Below, one piece after another: positions 37,942 to 48,112 of a stretch of 64,000 nt of DNA. The notes under the pieces are model-generated. The model worked only from the letters and a program-made list of their open reading frames with translations. It was not told where the DNA came from and did no database searches. The stretch's first letter is position 1; each line of letters starts with the position of its first letter. The DNA lies in contig NZ_CP029761.1 of NCBI RefSeq assembly GCF_006874585.1, positions 3,359,001-3,423,000 of the forward strand, given 5' to 3'. Both the position numbers and the translations under genes were made by a program. This stretch comes from Sphingomonas sp. IC081 (GTDB taxonomy: Bacteria; Pseudomonadota; Alphaproteobacteria; Sphingomonadales; Sphingomonadaceae).

Positions 37942-38017
37942 GCACCGGCCCTCTCCCCCATCCGACCACCCCGAAGCATGCCCGGACGGGTAACCGGGTG
38001 AGGGAGAGGGCCGGTGC
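37942..38017 (+). repeat. 16-bp perfect inverted repeat with 44-base loop
   Basis: GCACCGGCCCTCTCCC (37942-37957) and its exact complement (38002-38017) enclose a spacer containing a further partial palindrome (CCCGGACGGG). It lies between the M48 and DsbA-like genes and may be a terminator or a dispersed repeat. Confidence 0.7.
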
Positions 38018-38054
38018 AACGACCGACACAGACAGTACGGGACAAACGAAAAGC

Positions 38055-38753
38055 ATGGGTATTGGCACCAGGATCGCCGCAACGCTGGCCGGCCTTGCAG
38101 TGGTGGGCGGCGGCGTGTGGTTCGCCGGTCCGACGATCGCCGGGCACGTGATTCACGACTATCTCGTCACCAATCCCGAAGTGCTGAACGAGGCGATGGA
38201 CGCCCTCCAGCGCAAGCAGGCCAAGGCCCAGCTGGCAGGGGTCAGGCAAAGCGTGGAGACGCCCTTCCCCGGCGCCGTGCTGGGCAATCCCAACGGTGCC
38301 GTGACCCTGGTCGAGTTCACCGACTATGCCTGCGGCTACTGCCGCCGCAGCCTGCCCGACGTGGCCCAGCTGCTCGCCAAGAACCCGGACCTGCGCATCG
38401 TCGTGCGCGAACTGCCGATCATCAGCCAGCACAGCGCCGCCGCCGCGCGCATGGCGCTCGCCGCGGCCGAGCAGGGCAAGTACCATCCGTTCCATGACGC
38501 CATGTTTGCCGCCGGCCAGCTCGATCCCGAATCGATCGAGGCCGCGGCCAAACAGGCCGGTCTCGACATGGAGCGCGCCCGCAAGGTCGCCGCCAGCCCG
38601 GTGGTCGAGCAGGAACTGAGCCGCAATGTCGACGTGGCGGGCCGCCTCGGCTTCTCGGGCACCCCGAGCTGGATCGCGGGCGACCGCATGATCTCCGGCG
38701 CGGTCGGCTTCGAGCAGCTGTCGCAGGCGGTGAACGAGGCGCGCGGGAGCTAG
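38055..38753 (+). CDS. DsbA-family thiol oxidoreductase (exported or membrane-anchored)
   Basis: A 232-residue periplasmic thiol-disulfide protein. An N-terminal helix (about 7-28) anchors or exports it. The DsbA-like thioredoxin fold has active site FTDYACGYCRR (CxxC near residue 93) and the cis-proline loop FSGTPSW near 215. The N-terminal segment HDYLVTNPEVLNEAMDALQRKQ is typical of DsbA-like proteins of the Com1/BdbD type. It probably forms or rearranges disulfides in exported proteins such as the neighbouring proteases (inference). Confidence 0.9.
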   Translation: MGIGTRIAATLAGLAVVGGGVWFAGPTIAGHVIHDYLVTNPEVLNEAMDALQRKQAKAQLAGVRQSVETPFPGAVLGNPNGAVTLVEFTDYACGYCRRSLPDVAQLLAKNPDLRIVVRELPIISQHSAAAARMALAAAEQGKYHPFHDAMFAAGQLDPESIEAAAKQAGLDMERARKVAASPVVEQELSRNVDVAGRLGFSGTPSWIAGDRMISGAVGFEQLSQAVNEARGS

Positions 38754-38826
38754 GTTTCCGCATCTGACCCGACATCATATCTTAGGCGGATTTACGCTGC
38801 GGGCGCTTTTCGTCTAGAAAGCCCGC

Positions 38827-39990
38827 ATGTCCGTCTTGCCGATCCAGCCCATCCCCTTCTTTGCCGACAAGGACAAGGCGTTCTGGCGCCTTCAGGCCGT
38901 GGGCTGGAGCGGGGCGATGCTGCTGCGCACGATGTCGGCGATCGCCAACAACCAGCCGATCGCCTTCCTCGTGCTGGTGCTGATCGCCACGATCACCGGC
39001 TTCTCGATCTCGCTGGTGCTCTCGGTCATCTACCGCGCGCTGTTCCGCAAGCGCGCGCTGGTCACCTGGGGCCTGACGTTCCTCGCGCTGTCGATCGCGG
39101 TCGGCCTGCATTCGTTCATCGACGCCTGGGTGGTCTCGCTGTGGCGCGCCGATGGCGACACCAATTTCACCGGCCTGTTCCTTGGCGTGTTCTACCTCGA
39201 CGCAACGCTGCTGGGGGCCTGGACCGCGCTCTATTACATGGTCAACTTCTACCTCCAGGTGGAAGAGCAGAACGACCAGCTGATCCAGCTGGAGAACCAG
39301 GCGACACAGGCCCAGCTGGCCATGCTGCGCTACCAGCTCAACCCGCATTTCCTGTTCAACACGCTGAACTCGATCTCCACCCTGGTGCTGCTCAAGCAGA
39401 CCGAGCCGGCCAATGCGATGCTCAGCCGGCTCTCCTCGTTCCTGCGCTACACGCTGATCAACAAGCCCTCGGCGCGGGTCACGGTGGCGACCGAGGTGGA
39501 GACGCTCAAGCTCTATCTCGACATCGAGCTGATGCGCTTCGAGGAGCGCCTGCGCACCACCTTCCAGATCGATCCCGCGACCGAGACCTGCCTGCTGCCC
39601 TCGCTGCTGCTCCAGCCGCTGGTCGAGAATGCCATCAAGTATGCCGTGACCCCGCAGGAGACCGGAGCCGAGATCACCGTGGCCACGCAGCTCGTCGGGC
39701 CGATGCTTCGCATCACCGTCTCGGATACCGGGCCGGGCTTGCAAACGCCGACGACCGACAACAGGTTGTCGGGCATGACCTATGATGGAGGGGAGCCGGT
39801 ATCCACCGGCGTCGGCCTGTCGAACATCCGCGATCGCCTCAGCCAGGCCTACGGCGAGAACCACCGCTTCGAGACGGTGGAGCCCGTCGAAGGCGGCTTT
39901 GCCGTGCTGATCGAATTTCCCGCGGAACGCCAGCCCTCCCTCGAGGACATTGCAGAACCCCTGCGCCAGCCCGCTCTCGTGGGGCGATGA
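38827..39990 (+). CDS. LytS-type sensor histidine kinase
   Basis: A 387-residue membrane kinase. Four to five helices (about 45-165) precede the HisKA_3-like/LytS domain with the phosphoacceptor His in YQLNPHFLFNTLNSIS (near residue 174), then an ATPase domain with N-box LVENAIKYAV and G-boxes SDTGPGL and GVGLSNIRDRL. No periplasmic sensor domain is present; signal detection is probably within the membrane. The gene for a LytTR regulator follows 88 bp on, so the two form a two-component system. Regulated genes are unknown. Confidence 0.92.
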   Translation: MSVLPIQPIPFFADKDKAFWRLQAVGWSGAMLLRTMSAIANNQPIAFLVLVLIATITGFSISLVLSVIYRALFRKRALVTWGLTFLALSIAVGLHSFIDAWVVSLWRADGDTNFTGLFLGVFYLDATLLGAWTALYYMVNFYLQVEEQNDQLIQLENQATQAQLAMLRYQLNPHFLFNTLNSISTLVLLKQTEPANAMLSRLSSFLRYTLINKPSARVTVATEVETLKLYLDIELMRFEERLRTTFQIDPATETCLLPSLLLQPLVENAIKYAVTPQETGAEITVATQLVGPMLRITVSDTGPGLQTPTTDNRLSGMTYDGGEPVSTGVGLSNIRDRLSQAYGENHRFETVEPVEGGFAVLIEFPAERQPSLEDIAEPLRQPALVGR

Positions 39991-40078
39991 TACGCCGGGC
40001 GATGAATCAAGGTCCGATCTCGTCGGGCGTGAAACAATTTTGGCTCCCATGCGTTTGCGGGGCCGGAGAACGTAACAC

Positions 40079-40876
40079 ATGACCATTCGCACTATCCTCG
40101 TCGATGACGAGAAACTCGCGATCCAGGGCCTTCAGATCCGTCTGGAGAAGTATCCGGACGTCGAGATCATCGACACCTGTTCCAATGGCCGCGAAGCCAT
40201 TCGCAAGATCAAGACCGAAAAGCCCGACCTTGTCTTCCTCGACATCCAGATGCCCGGTTTCGACGGTTTCTCGGTGGTCAAGGGCGTCATGGAAATCGAA
40301 CCGCCGCTGTTCGTCTTTGTCACCGCCTACCAGGAACACGCCGTGCGCGCCTTCGAAGCCAACGCCGTGAACTACCTGATGAAACCGGTCGACGAGGCCA
40401 AGCTCGACGACACCCTCGCCCGCGTGCGCCAGCGCCTTGCCGAAAAGCGCTCGGCCGACGAGGCGGAAAAGCTCAAGACCGTGCTGGCCGAAGTCGCCCC
40501 CGACGCGGTCGACGCGATCCCCGAGGAAACCGACCCCAACGCGGACCGCTACGAAAAGCTCATCAACATCAAGGATCGCGGCCAGATCTTCCGCATCGAC
40601 GTCGATTCGATCGAGCATATCGAAGCGGCCGGCGACTACATGTGCATCCGCACCGCCGACAACTCGCTGATCCTGCGCGAGACGATGAAGGACCTCGAAC
40701 GCCGCCTCGACCCGCGCGTGTTCCAGCGCGTCCACCGCTCGACGATCGTCAACCTCAACCAGGTCCGCCAGGTGAAGCCGCATACCAACGGCGAATGCTT
40801 CCTGGTGCTCGATTCGGGCGCGCAAGTGAAAGTCAGCCGCTCCTACCGCGACGTGATCGCGCGGTTCGTGCACTGA
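40079..40876 (+). CDS. LytTR-type response regulator
   Basis: A 265-residue regulator with a receiver domain (1-120; LVDDEKLAI acidic pocket, phospho-Asp in LVFLDIQMPG near residue 53, Thr in FVTAYQEH, Lys in MKPVDE) and a C-terminal LytTR DNA-binding domain (about 160-265; HIEAAGDYMCIRT and QRVHRSTIVNLNQV). A 40-residue acidic linker joins the two. It is paired with the upstream LytS-type kinase. Sphingomonad AlgR/LytTR systems regulate envelope or biofilm genes, but the target here is not shown. Confidence 0.93.
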   Translation: MTIRTILVDDEKLAIQGLQIRLEKYPDVEIIDTCSNGREAIRKIKTEKPDLVFLDIQMPGFDGFSVVKGVMEIEPPLFVFVTAYQEHAVRAFEANAVNYLMKPVDEAKLDDTLARVRQRLAEKRSADEAEKLKTVLAEVAPDAVDAIPEETDPNADRYEKLINIKDRGQIFRIDVDSIEHIEAAGDYMCIRTADNSLILRETMKDLERRLDPRVFQRVHRSTIVNLNQVRQVKPHTNGECFLVLDSGAQVKVSRSYRDVIARFVH

Positions 40877-40910
40877 GGTTTCGCGCGGACACGATTCCTT
40901 ACAAACCGTG

Positions 40911-40940
40911 CCGTCGCCCCCGCTCTCGCGGGGATGACGG
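40911..40940 (+). repeat. dispersed hairpin, 30 bp
   Basis: CCGTCGCCCCCGC pairs imperfectly with GCGGGGATGACGG over four loop bases. It is a short member of the repeat family at 19961 and 26054. Confidence 0.65.
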
Positions 40941-40955
40941 CTCAGAGGCTGTTTG

Positions 40956-41020
40956 GAAAATGCCCATGAGGGCATTTTCAGATGCGGCGCGCCTTTGAAT
41001 CAGGCCTTGATTCAGGCGCG
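40956..41020 (+). repeat. two-hairpin intergenic repeat, copy 1
   Basis: GAAAATGCCC-ATGA-GGGCATTTTC (10-bp perfect stem) is followed by a second palindrome, 40988-41002 with 41008-41020. It lies between convergent genes and probably stops transcription from both sides. A related pair of hairpins stands at 61239-61292. Confidence 0.75.
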
Positions 41021-41024
41021 TCGT

Positions 41025-41831
41025 TCAGTCTTTCGGCCCCACCGAGAACCGCGCCGCACGTTCCGCCAGCCGCTCCACCGCGGCCCCGTGGATCGCCCGC
41101 GACGTGCAGAGCACGCCGAACGCGCGCGGGTCGTGCTTGTTGTAGTTGAGCGGCTGGCCGAAAGCATCGGTCACTTCCGCCCCGGCCTCGCGCGCGATCA
41201 GACCGGCGGCGGCGATGTCCCATTCGAACCCCCAGCGCAGCGTGGCGAGGATGTCCGCCTCGTCGGCGCCGACCATCGCCATGCGCAGCGCAATCGAATT
41301 GGGCTGGTCGACCAGCACCAGGTCCGCATCCTCCGCCGCCAGCTTCTTGGCCGGCACCCGCGCGCCGGGCAGCGTCTCGCGCTGGCTGGCGCTCAGCCGC
41401 ACGCCGTTGCGCCATGCGCCCTTGCCCGCCTCGGCGAACCAGAACTCGCCGCCGGCCTCGCGCGCCCGCGCCGGGGCGTAGAGGTAGCCGAGCAGCGGCC
41501 GCCGCGTGTTCACCAGCGCCACCGAGATCGCCCAGCCGCTCCTCCCGGCAATAAAATCGCGGGTGCCGTCGATCGGATCGACCAGCCAGACCAGTTCGTG
41601 CGCGGTGCGGTGGTGCGAGTCGGCGGTTTCCTCGGAGAGCCAGCCCGCCGAAGGCAGCAGCGCGGAGAGTTCGCGGCGCAGGAATTCGTCCACCGCCAGA
41701 TCGAGCGTGCAGACCGGGCTTCCGGGGTCTTTTTCCCAGTGTTCAAGCACATGCCCGTCCCCCGGCCAGCCGGCCAGGGCGATGCGGCCTGCCTCGCGGA
41801 CGATGGCTTCAAGTCTGTCGCGGTCGATCAT
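41025..41831 (-). CDS. cysQ: CysQ-type 3'(2'),5'-bisphosphate nucleotidase
   Basis: A 268-residue inositol-monophosphatase-family enzyme. The metal motifs WLSEETADS, WLVDPIDGTRDFI and FEWDIAAAGLIARE are intact. The branch is closest to CysQ, which removes the phosphate of adenosine 3',5'-bisphosphate from sulfate assimilation; inositol-phosphate activity is the alternative. It ends in a two-hairpin repeat shared with the convergent regulator gene. Start by ATG at 41831. Confidence 0.85.
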   Translation of the reverse strand: MIDRDRLEAIVREAGRIALAGWPGDGHVLEHWEKDPGSPVCTLDLAVDEFLRRELSALLPSAGWLSEETADSHHRTAHELVWLVDPIDGTRDFIAGRSGWAISVALVNTRRPLLGYLYAPARAREAGGEFWFAEAGKGAWRNGVRLSASQRETLPGARVPAKKLAAEDADLVLVDQPNSIALRMAMVGADEADILATLRWGFEWDIAAAGLIAREAGAEVTDAFGQPLNYNKHDPRAFGVLCTSRAIHGAAVERLAERAARFSVGPKD

Positions 41832-42020
41832 GCACCAGCCTGCGGCTTCGGGACGGACGGTTTGGGATGCGCGGTCAGCGGAATTGCAGCCCTCGCAACG
41901 GTGTCCTTGCGCGAGGCAACGGGACTTTTCAAGCGCGCGGGGATGTGCTTATGCGGCCCGTAAAGTTCGGGGCTCCCCGCGCCGTTTCCACGGACACTCC
42001 AGCAGAAAGCGATTTCAGCG

Positions 42021-43223
<1,203 letters not shown>

Positions 43224-43271
43224 TAGGCGCCGTTTCTTGGATCTTTCGCGATCCCGTATCGGATAATGCAG

Positions 43272-43301
43272 CGGCGGGGGTTTTCGGGCCCCCGCCGTTT
43301 T
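43272..43301 (+). terminator. intrinsic terminator of sucC
   Basis: CGGCGGGGG (43272-43280) pairs with CCCCCGCCG (43289-43297) across an 8-base loop and is followed by TTTT. A complete 9-bp stem, 49 bp after the sucC stop. Confidence 0.85.
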
Positions 43302-43464
43302 GCGTTTGATCGCTAGACAAAACGCATTCGCGTGAAGCCGACCTTTGCGGCGTCATAGTAATTCTCGGCCACCGATTTCTGCCGGGGCGATGCGCATTTT
43401 CGCGGATTTGCGCTATGGCACACGCCGTGATCCCACCCTGGGCTCATCTCGTCGCCGGCGGGGC

Positions 43465-43480
43465 TTGACGTATACGTCAA
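43465..43480 (+). promoter_or_regulatory. 16-bp perfect palindrome, candidate operator of etfBA
   Basis: TTGACGTATACGTCAA is a perfect palindrome 80 bp upstream of the etfB ATG. The ACGTNNACGT-type core resembles the sites of MerR-family LiuR regulators, which in proteobacteria control branched-chain amino acid and fatty acid catabolism, including etfBA. TTGACG could also be a -35 element. Assignment is inference from memory of that motif. Confidence 0.55.
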
Positions 43481-43559
43481 TTGCCTATTAGGCGTGCCTT
43501 GAGTGGATTTAATCGAGCGGCTAAACAGGCCGCGCCTGAAACTGAGAGGACCCGATCAG

Positions 43560-44306
43560 ATGAAGATCCTCGTGCCCGTAAAGCGGGTGATCGACTATAA
43601 CGTAAAGCCGCGCGTGAAGGCGGATGGAACGGGTGTTGACCTGGCCAACGTCAAGATGAGCATGAACCCGTTCGACGAGATCGCGGTCGAAGAAGCCATC
43701 CGCATCAAGGAAGCGGGCAAGGCTGAAGAGATCGTCGCCGTCTCGGTCGGCCCGGCCAAGGCGCAGGACACGCTGCGCACCGCGCTCGCCATGGGCGCCG
43801 ACCGTGCGATCCTGATCGAGACCGACACTGAGGTTGAGCCGCTGGCCGTCGCCAAGATCCTCAAGGCGATCGTCGCCGAAGAGAATCCCGGCCTCGTGAT
43901 CCTCGGCAAGCAGGCGATCGACGACGATTCGAACCAGACCGGCCAGATGCTCGCCGCGCTGCTGGGCCGCCCGCAGGGTACGTTCGCCAGCAAGGTCGAA
44001 ATCGATGGCGATCACGTTGCCGTGACCCGCGAAGTCGATGGCGGTCTGGAGACCGTCAAGCTGGCGCTGCCCGCGATCGTCACCACCGACTTGCGCCTCA
44101 ACGAGCCGCGCTACGCTTCGCTGCCCAACATCATGAAGGCGAAGAAGAAGCAGCTCGATGTGAAGACCGCCGCCGATTACGGCGTCGACGTGGCCCCGCG
44201 CCTCAAGACCCTCAAGGTCTCGGAGCCGCCCGTCCGCTCGGCCGGTATCGAGGTCGCCGACGTCGATGGCCTCGTCGCCAAGCTCAAGGAACTGGGCGTC
44301 GCCTGA
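43560..44306 (+). CDS. etfB: electron transfer flavoprotein beta subunit
   Basis: A 248-residue ETF beta subunit. [20 protein letters not shown] and the AMP-binding region with [13 protein letters not shown] and [17 protein letters not shown] are diagnostic, and the conserved [10 protein letters not shown] recognition-loop segment is present near residue 190. With EtfA it forms the FAD heterodimer that accepts electrons from acyl-CoA dehydrogenases and passes them to ETF:quinone oxidoreductase. A GAGAGGA ribosome site precedes the ATG at 43560. It is followed by etfA after 28 bp. Confidence 0.97.
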   Translation: MKILVPVKRVIDYNVKPRVKADGTGVDLANVKMSMNPFDEIAVEEAIRIKEAGKAEEIVAVSVGPAKAQDTLRTALAMGADRAILIETDTEVEPLAVAKILKAIVAEENPGLVILGKQAIDDDSNQTGQMLAALLGRPQGTFASKVEIDGDHVAVTREVDGGLETVKLALPAIVTTDLRLNEPRYASLPNIMKAKKKQLDVKTAADYGVDVAPRLKTLKVSEPPVRSAGIEVADVDGLVAKLKELGVA

Positions 44307-44334
44307 GGGCACAGCCCGGGAAGGATTTGAAACG

Positions 44335-45264
44335 ATGAAGACGCTCGTTTGGGTCGAACACGACAACGCGTCGGTCAAGGACGCAACGCTCCACACCGTC
44401 ACCGCTGCCGCCAAGCTGGGTGAAGTCCACCTGCTGGTCGCGGGCTCGGGCTGCCGTGCCGCCGCCGAGGCTGCCGCGAAGATCGCCGGCGTCGCCAAGG
44501 TGCACCTGGCCGACAACGCCGCCTACGAACACGCGCTGGCCGAAAACGTCGCGCCGCTGATCGTCGAGCTGATGGGCCACCACGACGCGTTCCTGGCGCC
44601 CGCCACCACCACCGGCAAGAACGTCGCCCCGCGCGTCGCCGCGCTGCTCGACGTGATGCAGCTGTCGGACATCCTCTCGGTCGAGGGCGAGAAGACCTTC
44701 ACCCGCCCGATCTATGCGGGCAACGCCATCGCCACCGTCGAAACGAGCGATGCCAAGCTGGTGATCACCGTGCGCGGCACCGCCTTCGACAAGGCCGCTG
44801 CCGAGGGTGGTTCGGCTGCCATCGAAGACGTCGCAGGTGCCGGTGACGCGGGCCTGTCCAGCTTTGTCGGTGCCGAACTCGCCAAGTCGGAACGCCCGGA
44901 ACTGACCAGCGCCAAGGTGATCGTCTCGGGCGGCCGCGCGCTGAAGGACTCGGAAACCTTCGAACAGGTCATCATGCCGCTTGCCGACAAGCTCGGCGCC
45001 GCCGTCGGTGCCTCGCGCGCGGCGGTGGACGCGGGTTATGTGCCCAACGACTACCAGGTCGGCCAGACCGGCAAGATCGTGGCTCCCGAAGTCTACATCG
45101 CGGTGGGCATCTCGGGCGCGATCCAGCACCTTGCGGGTATGAAGGATTCCAAGACCATCATCGCCATCAACAAGGACGAGGACGCACCGATCTTCCAGGT
45201 CGCCGACGTCGGCCTCGTGGCGGATCTGTTCAGCGCCGTGCCGGAGCTTACCGGCAAGCTCTGA
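44335..45264 (+). CDS. etfA: electron transfer flavoprotein alpha subunit
   Basis: A 309-residue ETF alpha subunit. [11 protein letters not shown] begins the N-terminal Rossmann domain. The C-terminal FAD domain shows [36 protein letters not shown] and [17 protein letters not shown] with [18 protein letters not shown], all near-invariant. With etfB it forms an operon ended by a hairpin at 45291. AAGGATTT precedes the ATG. Confidence 0.97.
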   Translation: MKTLVWVEHDNASVKDATLHTVTAAAKLGEVHLLVAGSGCRAAAEAAAKIAGVAKVHLADNAAYEHALAENVAPLIVELMGHHDAFLAPATTTGKNVAPRVAALLDVMQLSDILSVEGEKTFTRPIYAGNAIATVETSDAKLVITVRGTAFDKAAAEGGSAAIEDVAGAGDAGLSSFVGAELAKSERPELTSAKVIVSGGRALKDSETFEQVIMPLADKLGAAVGASRAAVDAGYVPNDYQVGQTGKIVAPEVYIAVGISGAIQHLAGMKDSKTIIAINKDEDAPIFQVADVGLVADLFSAVPELTGKL

Positions 45265-45290
45265 ACGGCGCTAAAGGCCTGAAAACAAGA

Positions 45291-45320
45291 ACCCCGGCGC
45301 TTGCAGCGTCGGGGTTTTTC
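45291..45320 (+). terminator. intrinsic terminator of etfBA
   Basis: ACCCCGGCGC pairs with GCGTCGGGGT (one mismatch), with 5 loop bases, followed by TTTTTC. It lies 27 bp past the etfA stop. Confidence 0.85.
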
Positions 45321-45359
45321 GTAGCATCCGCTTGTCGAAACGGGGGCCAAACGACAGTG

Positions 45360-46247
45360 ATGAAACCGATCCGGAATGCTCTTGCCCTGGCTGGCGTGCT
45401 CGCGCAGCTGGCCTGGCCCGCCGCACCGGCCGTGGCCGCAGCCGCGATAGCGACTGAAACCGAGCTCGAGCCGGCTTCACCGTGGAGCATCGATACGGCC
45501 GACAATTCCTGCCGCCTGCGCCGTATGTTCGGCACCTCGCAGGCGCCCGTGCTGCTCCAACTGTCGGCTGCTTACCCCGGTACATCCTTCGAATTCCGCC
45601 TCTACGGCGCGCCGGTAAAGCAGCTTCTGCCCGACGACGACGCCACCGATAGGCTGCTGGTCGATTTCGGAATCGGCGATCCCACCAGGGTCAGGGGCCT
45701 GGCCGGGAGCAGCAATGCCACGGCCGGCCTGCTGGTCTTTGCGACAAAGCTGCCCACACTCGGCGATTCCTACGAAGTTCGCGACTTCGATCCGGCTTTC
45801 CTCGAACAGTCGTCCCGGATGGCCTTTGCGAGCGCGGATCATCGCATTACCCTGAACACCGGAAACCCTGCTGATGCATTGGCGGCCATGTCCGAATGCA
45901 CCACCGCGCTGGTGGCCCGTTGAGGGCTGGACCCGAAAACCCAGGCCAGCCTGTCCAGACCGGCGGCCCCGAAGGACAAGGCCAGCTTCACACGCAGGAT
46001 TTTGTCGATCCAGTACCCCGTCGCCCAGGCCCGCGCCGGCAAGGGAGGGCGCGTCGATGTGCTCGTCTTGCTCGACAGCAACGGCTCCGTGACGAAGTGC
46101 ATGGTGCCCAACGCGATCGGACATTCGGCCTTTGGCGAAACGACGTGCGCAGCCATCATGAAAGTGCCGTTTGCACCGGCGCTGGACAAGAACGGAACGC
46201 CGGTCCCCTCCTTCTACGGTATCAGTGTGCTGTTCCTGATCGGATGA
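45360..46247 (+). pseudogene. secreted TonB-like protein split by an in-frame TGA
   Basis: Two open segments, 45360-45923 and 45924-46247, lie in the same frame separated only by the TGA at 45921-45923. Read through, they make about 295 residues: a signal peptide ([16 protein letters not shown] region), a sphingomonad N-domain with DNSCRLRRMFG, then GLDPKTQASLSR and a C-terminal TonB-like domain (YPVAQARAGKGGRVDVLVLL, FGETTCAAIMKVPFAPAL). In family members I recall, Trp precedes GLD, so TGA fits a TGG-to-TGA change. No other frame damage is visible, so it is a recent lesion, a sequencing error, or a read-through gene. Confidence 0.75.
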
Positions 46248-46256
46248 ACCCGGCTC

Positions 46257-46799
46257 TCAGGCCTTGCAGACCAGCCGCTCGTAGAGATTGATCGCAGCGC
46301 CCCGTCCTTCTTCCGGCTCATGGCGCCCATATTGAACGAAGCCGAGCCCATCAGCCACACGCTCCGACGCCACGTTGCCGTCCTCGATCATGCAGGCAAT
46401 GCGGCGTGGGCCGTGGGCCTCGTCGAACCATGCAATCGCGGCACGCATGACTTCCTGCGCCAGCCCCTGGCCCCAGCAGTCCTGACGGACGATCCAGCCC
46501 GCCTCGGGCGTATCGTCCATGCCCTTGCCGAAGCCGCGCCAGCTATGGAACACGCCGCAGTTGGCGATGAGGTCACGCTCGCCGGGACGGCGTACATAGA
46601 AAGTGCCGTAGCCATAGAGCGCCCAGCTGCCGGCGTTGCGGCCGAGCCGGTTGAACTGGTCCATCGGATCGGGGCTGGCGGGGCCCAGGAAGCGGCGCAT
46701 GTCCTCGTGGGCGAGCAGCTTGCAAAGCCCCTCCAGATCGTCCGCAGTCGGCTTCCACAGTTCGAAACGCGCGGTCTTGAGAAAGGGGCCCTGCGTCAC
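46257..46799 (-). CDS. GNAT-family N-acetyltransferase (RimJ-like)
   Basis: A 180-residue acetyltransferase of the ribosomal-protein/RimJ type. TARFELWKPTADDLEGL begins the fold; DCWGQGLAQEVMRAAIAWF carries the acetyl-CoA loop (QGLAxE) and IEDGNVASERVADGLGF the conserved helix-strand. Substrate unknown. A GTG start at 46799 overlaps the stop of the upstream DUF445 gene (GTGA). Longer starts run into that gene. Confidence 0.87.
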   Translation of the reverse strand: MTQGPFLKTARFELWKPTADDLEGLCKLLAHEDMRRFLGPASPDPMDQFNRLGRNAGSWALYGYGTFYVRRPGERDLIANCGVFHSWRGFGKGMDDTPEAGWIVRQDCWGQGLAQEVMRAAIAWFDEAHGPRRIACMIEDGNVASERVADGLGFVQYGRHEPEEGRGAAINLYERLVCKA

Positions 46800-48073
46800 A
46801 GCAATTGCTCCGCGCCGTGGATGCACAGGCCGAACAGGCCGCCGACCAGAGTGCCGTTGATGCGGATGAACTGGAGGTCGCGGCCCACCGCGCCTTCGAT
46901 GCGATCGGTCACGGTGCGGGCATCCCAGCGTTTCACGGTTTCCGACACCAGCCGCACGATCTCACTCCCATAACGCGAGGCGACGCCGACCAGGGTGCGG
47001 CGCGCGAAGCGGTTGACCATGTATTGCAGCTTGCGATCCTCGCCAAGGGCCTCTCCCAGCTGCGAAAGACTCTCGCCCAGCGCGCCCGAGAGCGCCTTGT
47101 CGGGATTGCGCACGGCCTTGAGCAGTCCGGCCCGGGCGCGTTCCCACATGCCGTCGATCCACGCGCCCATCGCCGGGTTTTCGAGGAGGTCGGTCTTGAT
47201 GCGCTCGACCCGCGCCTGCATCTCCGGATTGTGCCTGAGGTCCTGCGCGAGTTTCACCAGCGCCTCGTCCACTTTGGCGCGCAGCGGATGGTCGGGCTGG
47301 ACGATCACTTCGGCCAGCAGCCGGTAGGCCCCGTCGAGCACGCCGTTGGCCAGCCGCTCGTCCAGACCCGTCCAGCGCATGATGGTGTTGGCGCGCTGGT
47401 GGATCATCTCGCGGATCATCGGCTCGTTGGCCTCGATGGCCTCGCCGATCTTGCGCAGCACGCTTTCGAGGACCGGCAGGTGCCGCCCTTCGGCAATCGC
47501 GTTCTCCAGCATCTGGCCCAGCAGCGGCGCCGCGTCGATCTTCTCGATCTGGCGGCGCAGCCCGGCTTTCACCATGCCGCCCATTTCCTCGGGATCGAGC
47601 GATTCAAGCACGTCGCCGACAAGCTGCGCCGCCCCGGCGCGGATGCGCGACTGCTCCTCGCGGCGGGGATCGGCGAGGAAGCCGCCCAGGCTGGCGGCGA
47701 TGTTGAAACCGTTGAGCCGGCGGGCGACGACTTGCGGCGTCAGGAAATTGTCGCGCAGGAACGCCGCCATCGAATCGGCGATACGGTCCTTGTTCTCGGG
47801 GATGATGGCGGTGTGCGGGATCGGCAGGCCCAGCGGATGGCGGAACAGCGCCGTCACCGCGAACCAGTCCGCCAGCCCGCCGACCATCGCCGCCTCGGTG
47901 AACGAAATCGCATAGCCCAATGGCCCGCCCCATTCGGGGTGGTCCATCAGCAGCCGCTTCAGCACGACAAAGGCCGCCGCCATGAACAGCAGCAGCCCCG
48001 TCGCGAACAGGCGCATGCGCCGCGCCTTGTCCGCCCGATCAAGGTCTCGCCTTACCACTCGAATGCTACGCAT
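46796..48073 (-). CDS. DUF445 membrane-associated protein (YjiN-like)
   Basis: A 425-residue DUF445 family protein. It opens with an N-terminal helix (about 20-40) and a second (about 58-76, SFTEAAMVGGLADWFAVTALF), then a long helical region of amphipathic repeats and a C-terminal hydrophobic end (GTLVGGLFGLCIHG). The family motif GGLADWFAVTALFRHPLGLPIPHTAIIP is complete. Function is unknown. The ATG at 48073 is used; a TTG 12 bp upstream has a better-spaced GGGAGG site. It is coupled to the GNAT gene. Confidence 0.88.
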   Translation of the reverse strand: MRSIRVVRRDLDRADKARRMRLFATGLLLFMAAAFVVLKRLLMDHPEWGGPLGYAISFTEAAMVGGLADWFAVTALFRHPLGLPIPHTAIIPENKDRIADSMAAFLRDNFLTPQVVARRLNGFNIAASLGGFLADPRREEQSRIRAGAAQLVGDVLESLDPEEMGGMVKAGLRRQIEKIDAAPLLGQMLENAIAEGRHLPVLESVLRKIGEAIEANEPMIREMIHQRANTIMRWTGLDERLANGVLDGAYRLLAEVIVQPDHPLRAKVDEALVKLAQDLRHNPEMQARVERIKTDLLENPAMGAWIDGMWERARAGLLKAVRNPDKALSGALGESLSQLGEALGEDRKLQYMVNRFARRTLVGVASRYGSEIVRLVSETVKRWDARTVTDRIEGAVGRDLQFIRINGTLVGGLFGLCIHGAEQLL

Positions 48074-48112
48074 GGGCAGCGGCAAGGTTCCTCCCGAGAT
48101 CCAGGTTTCCGC

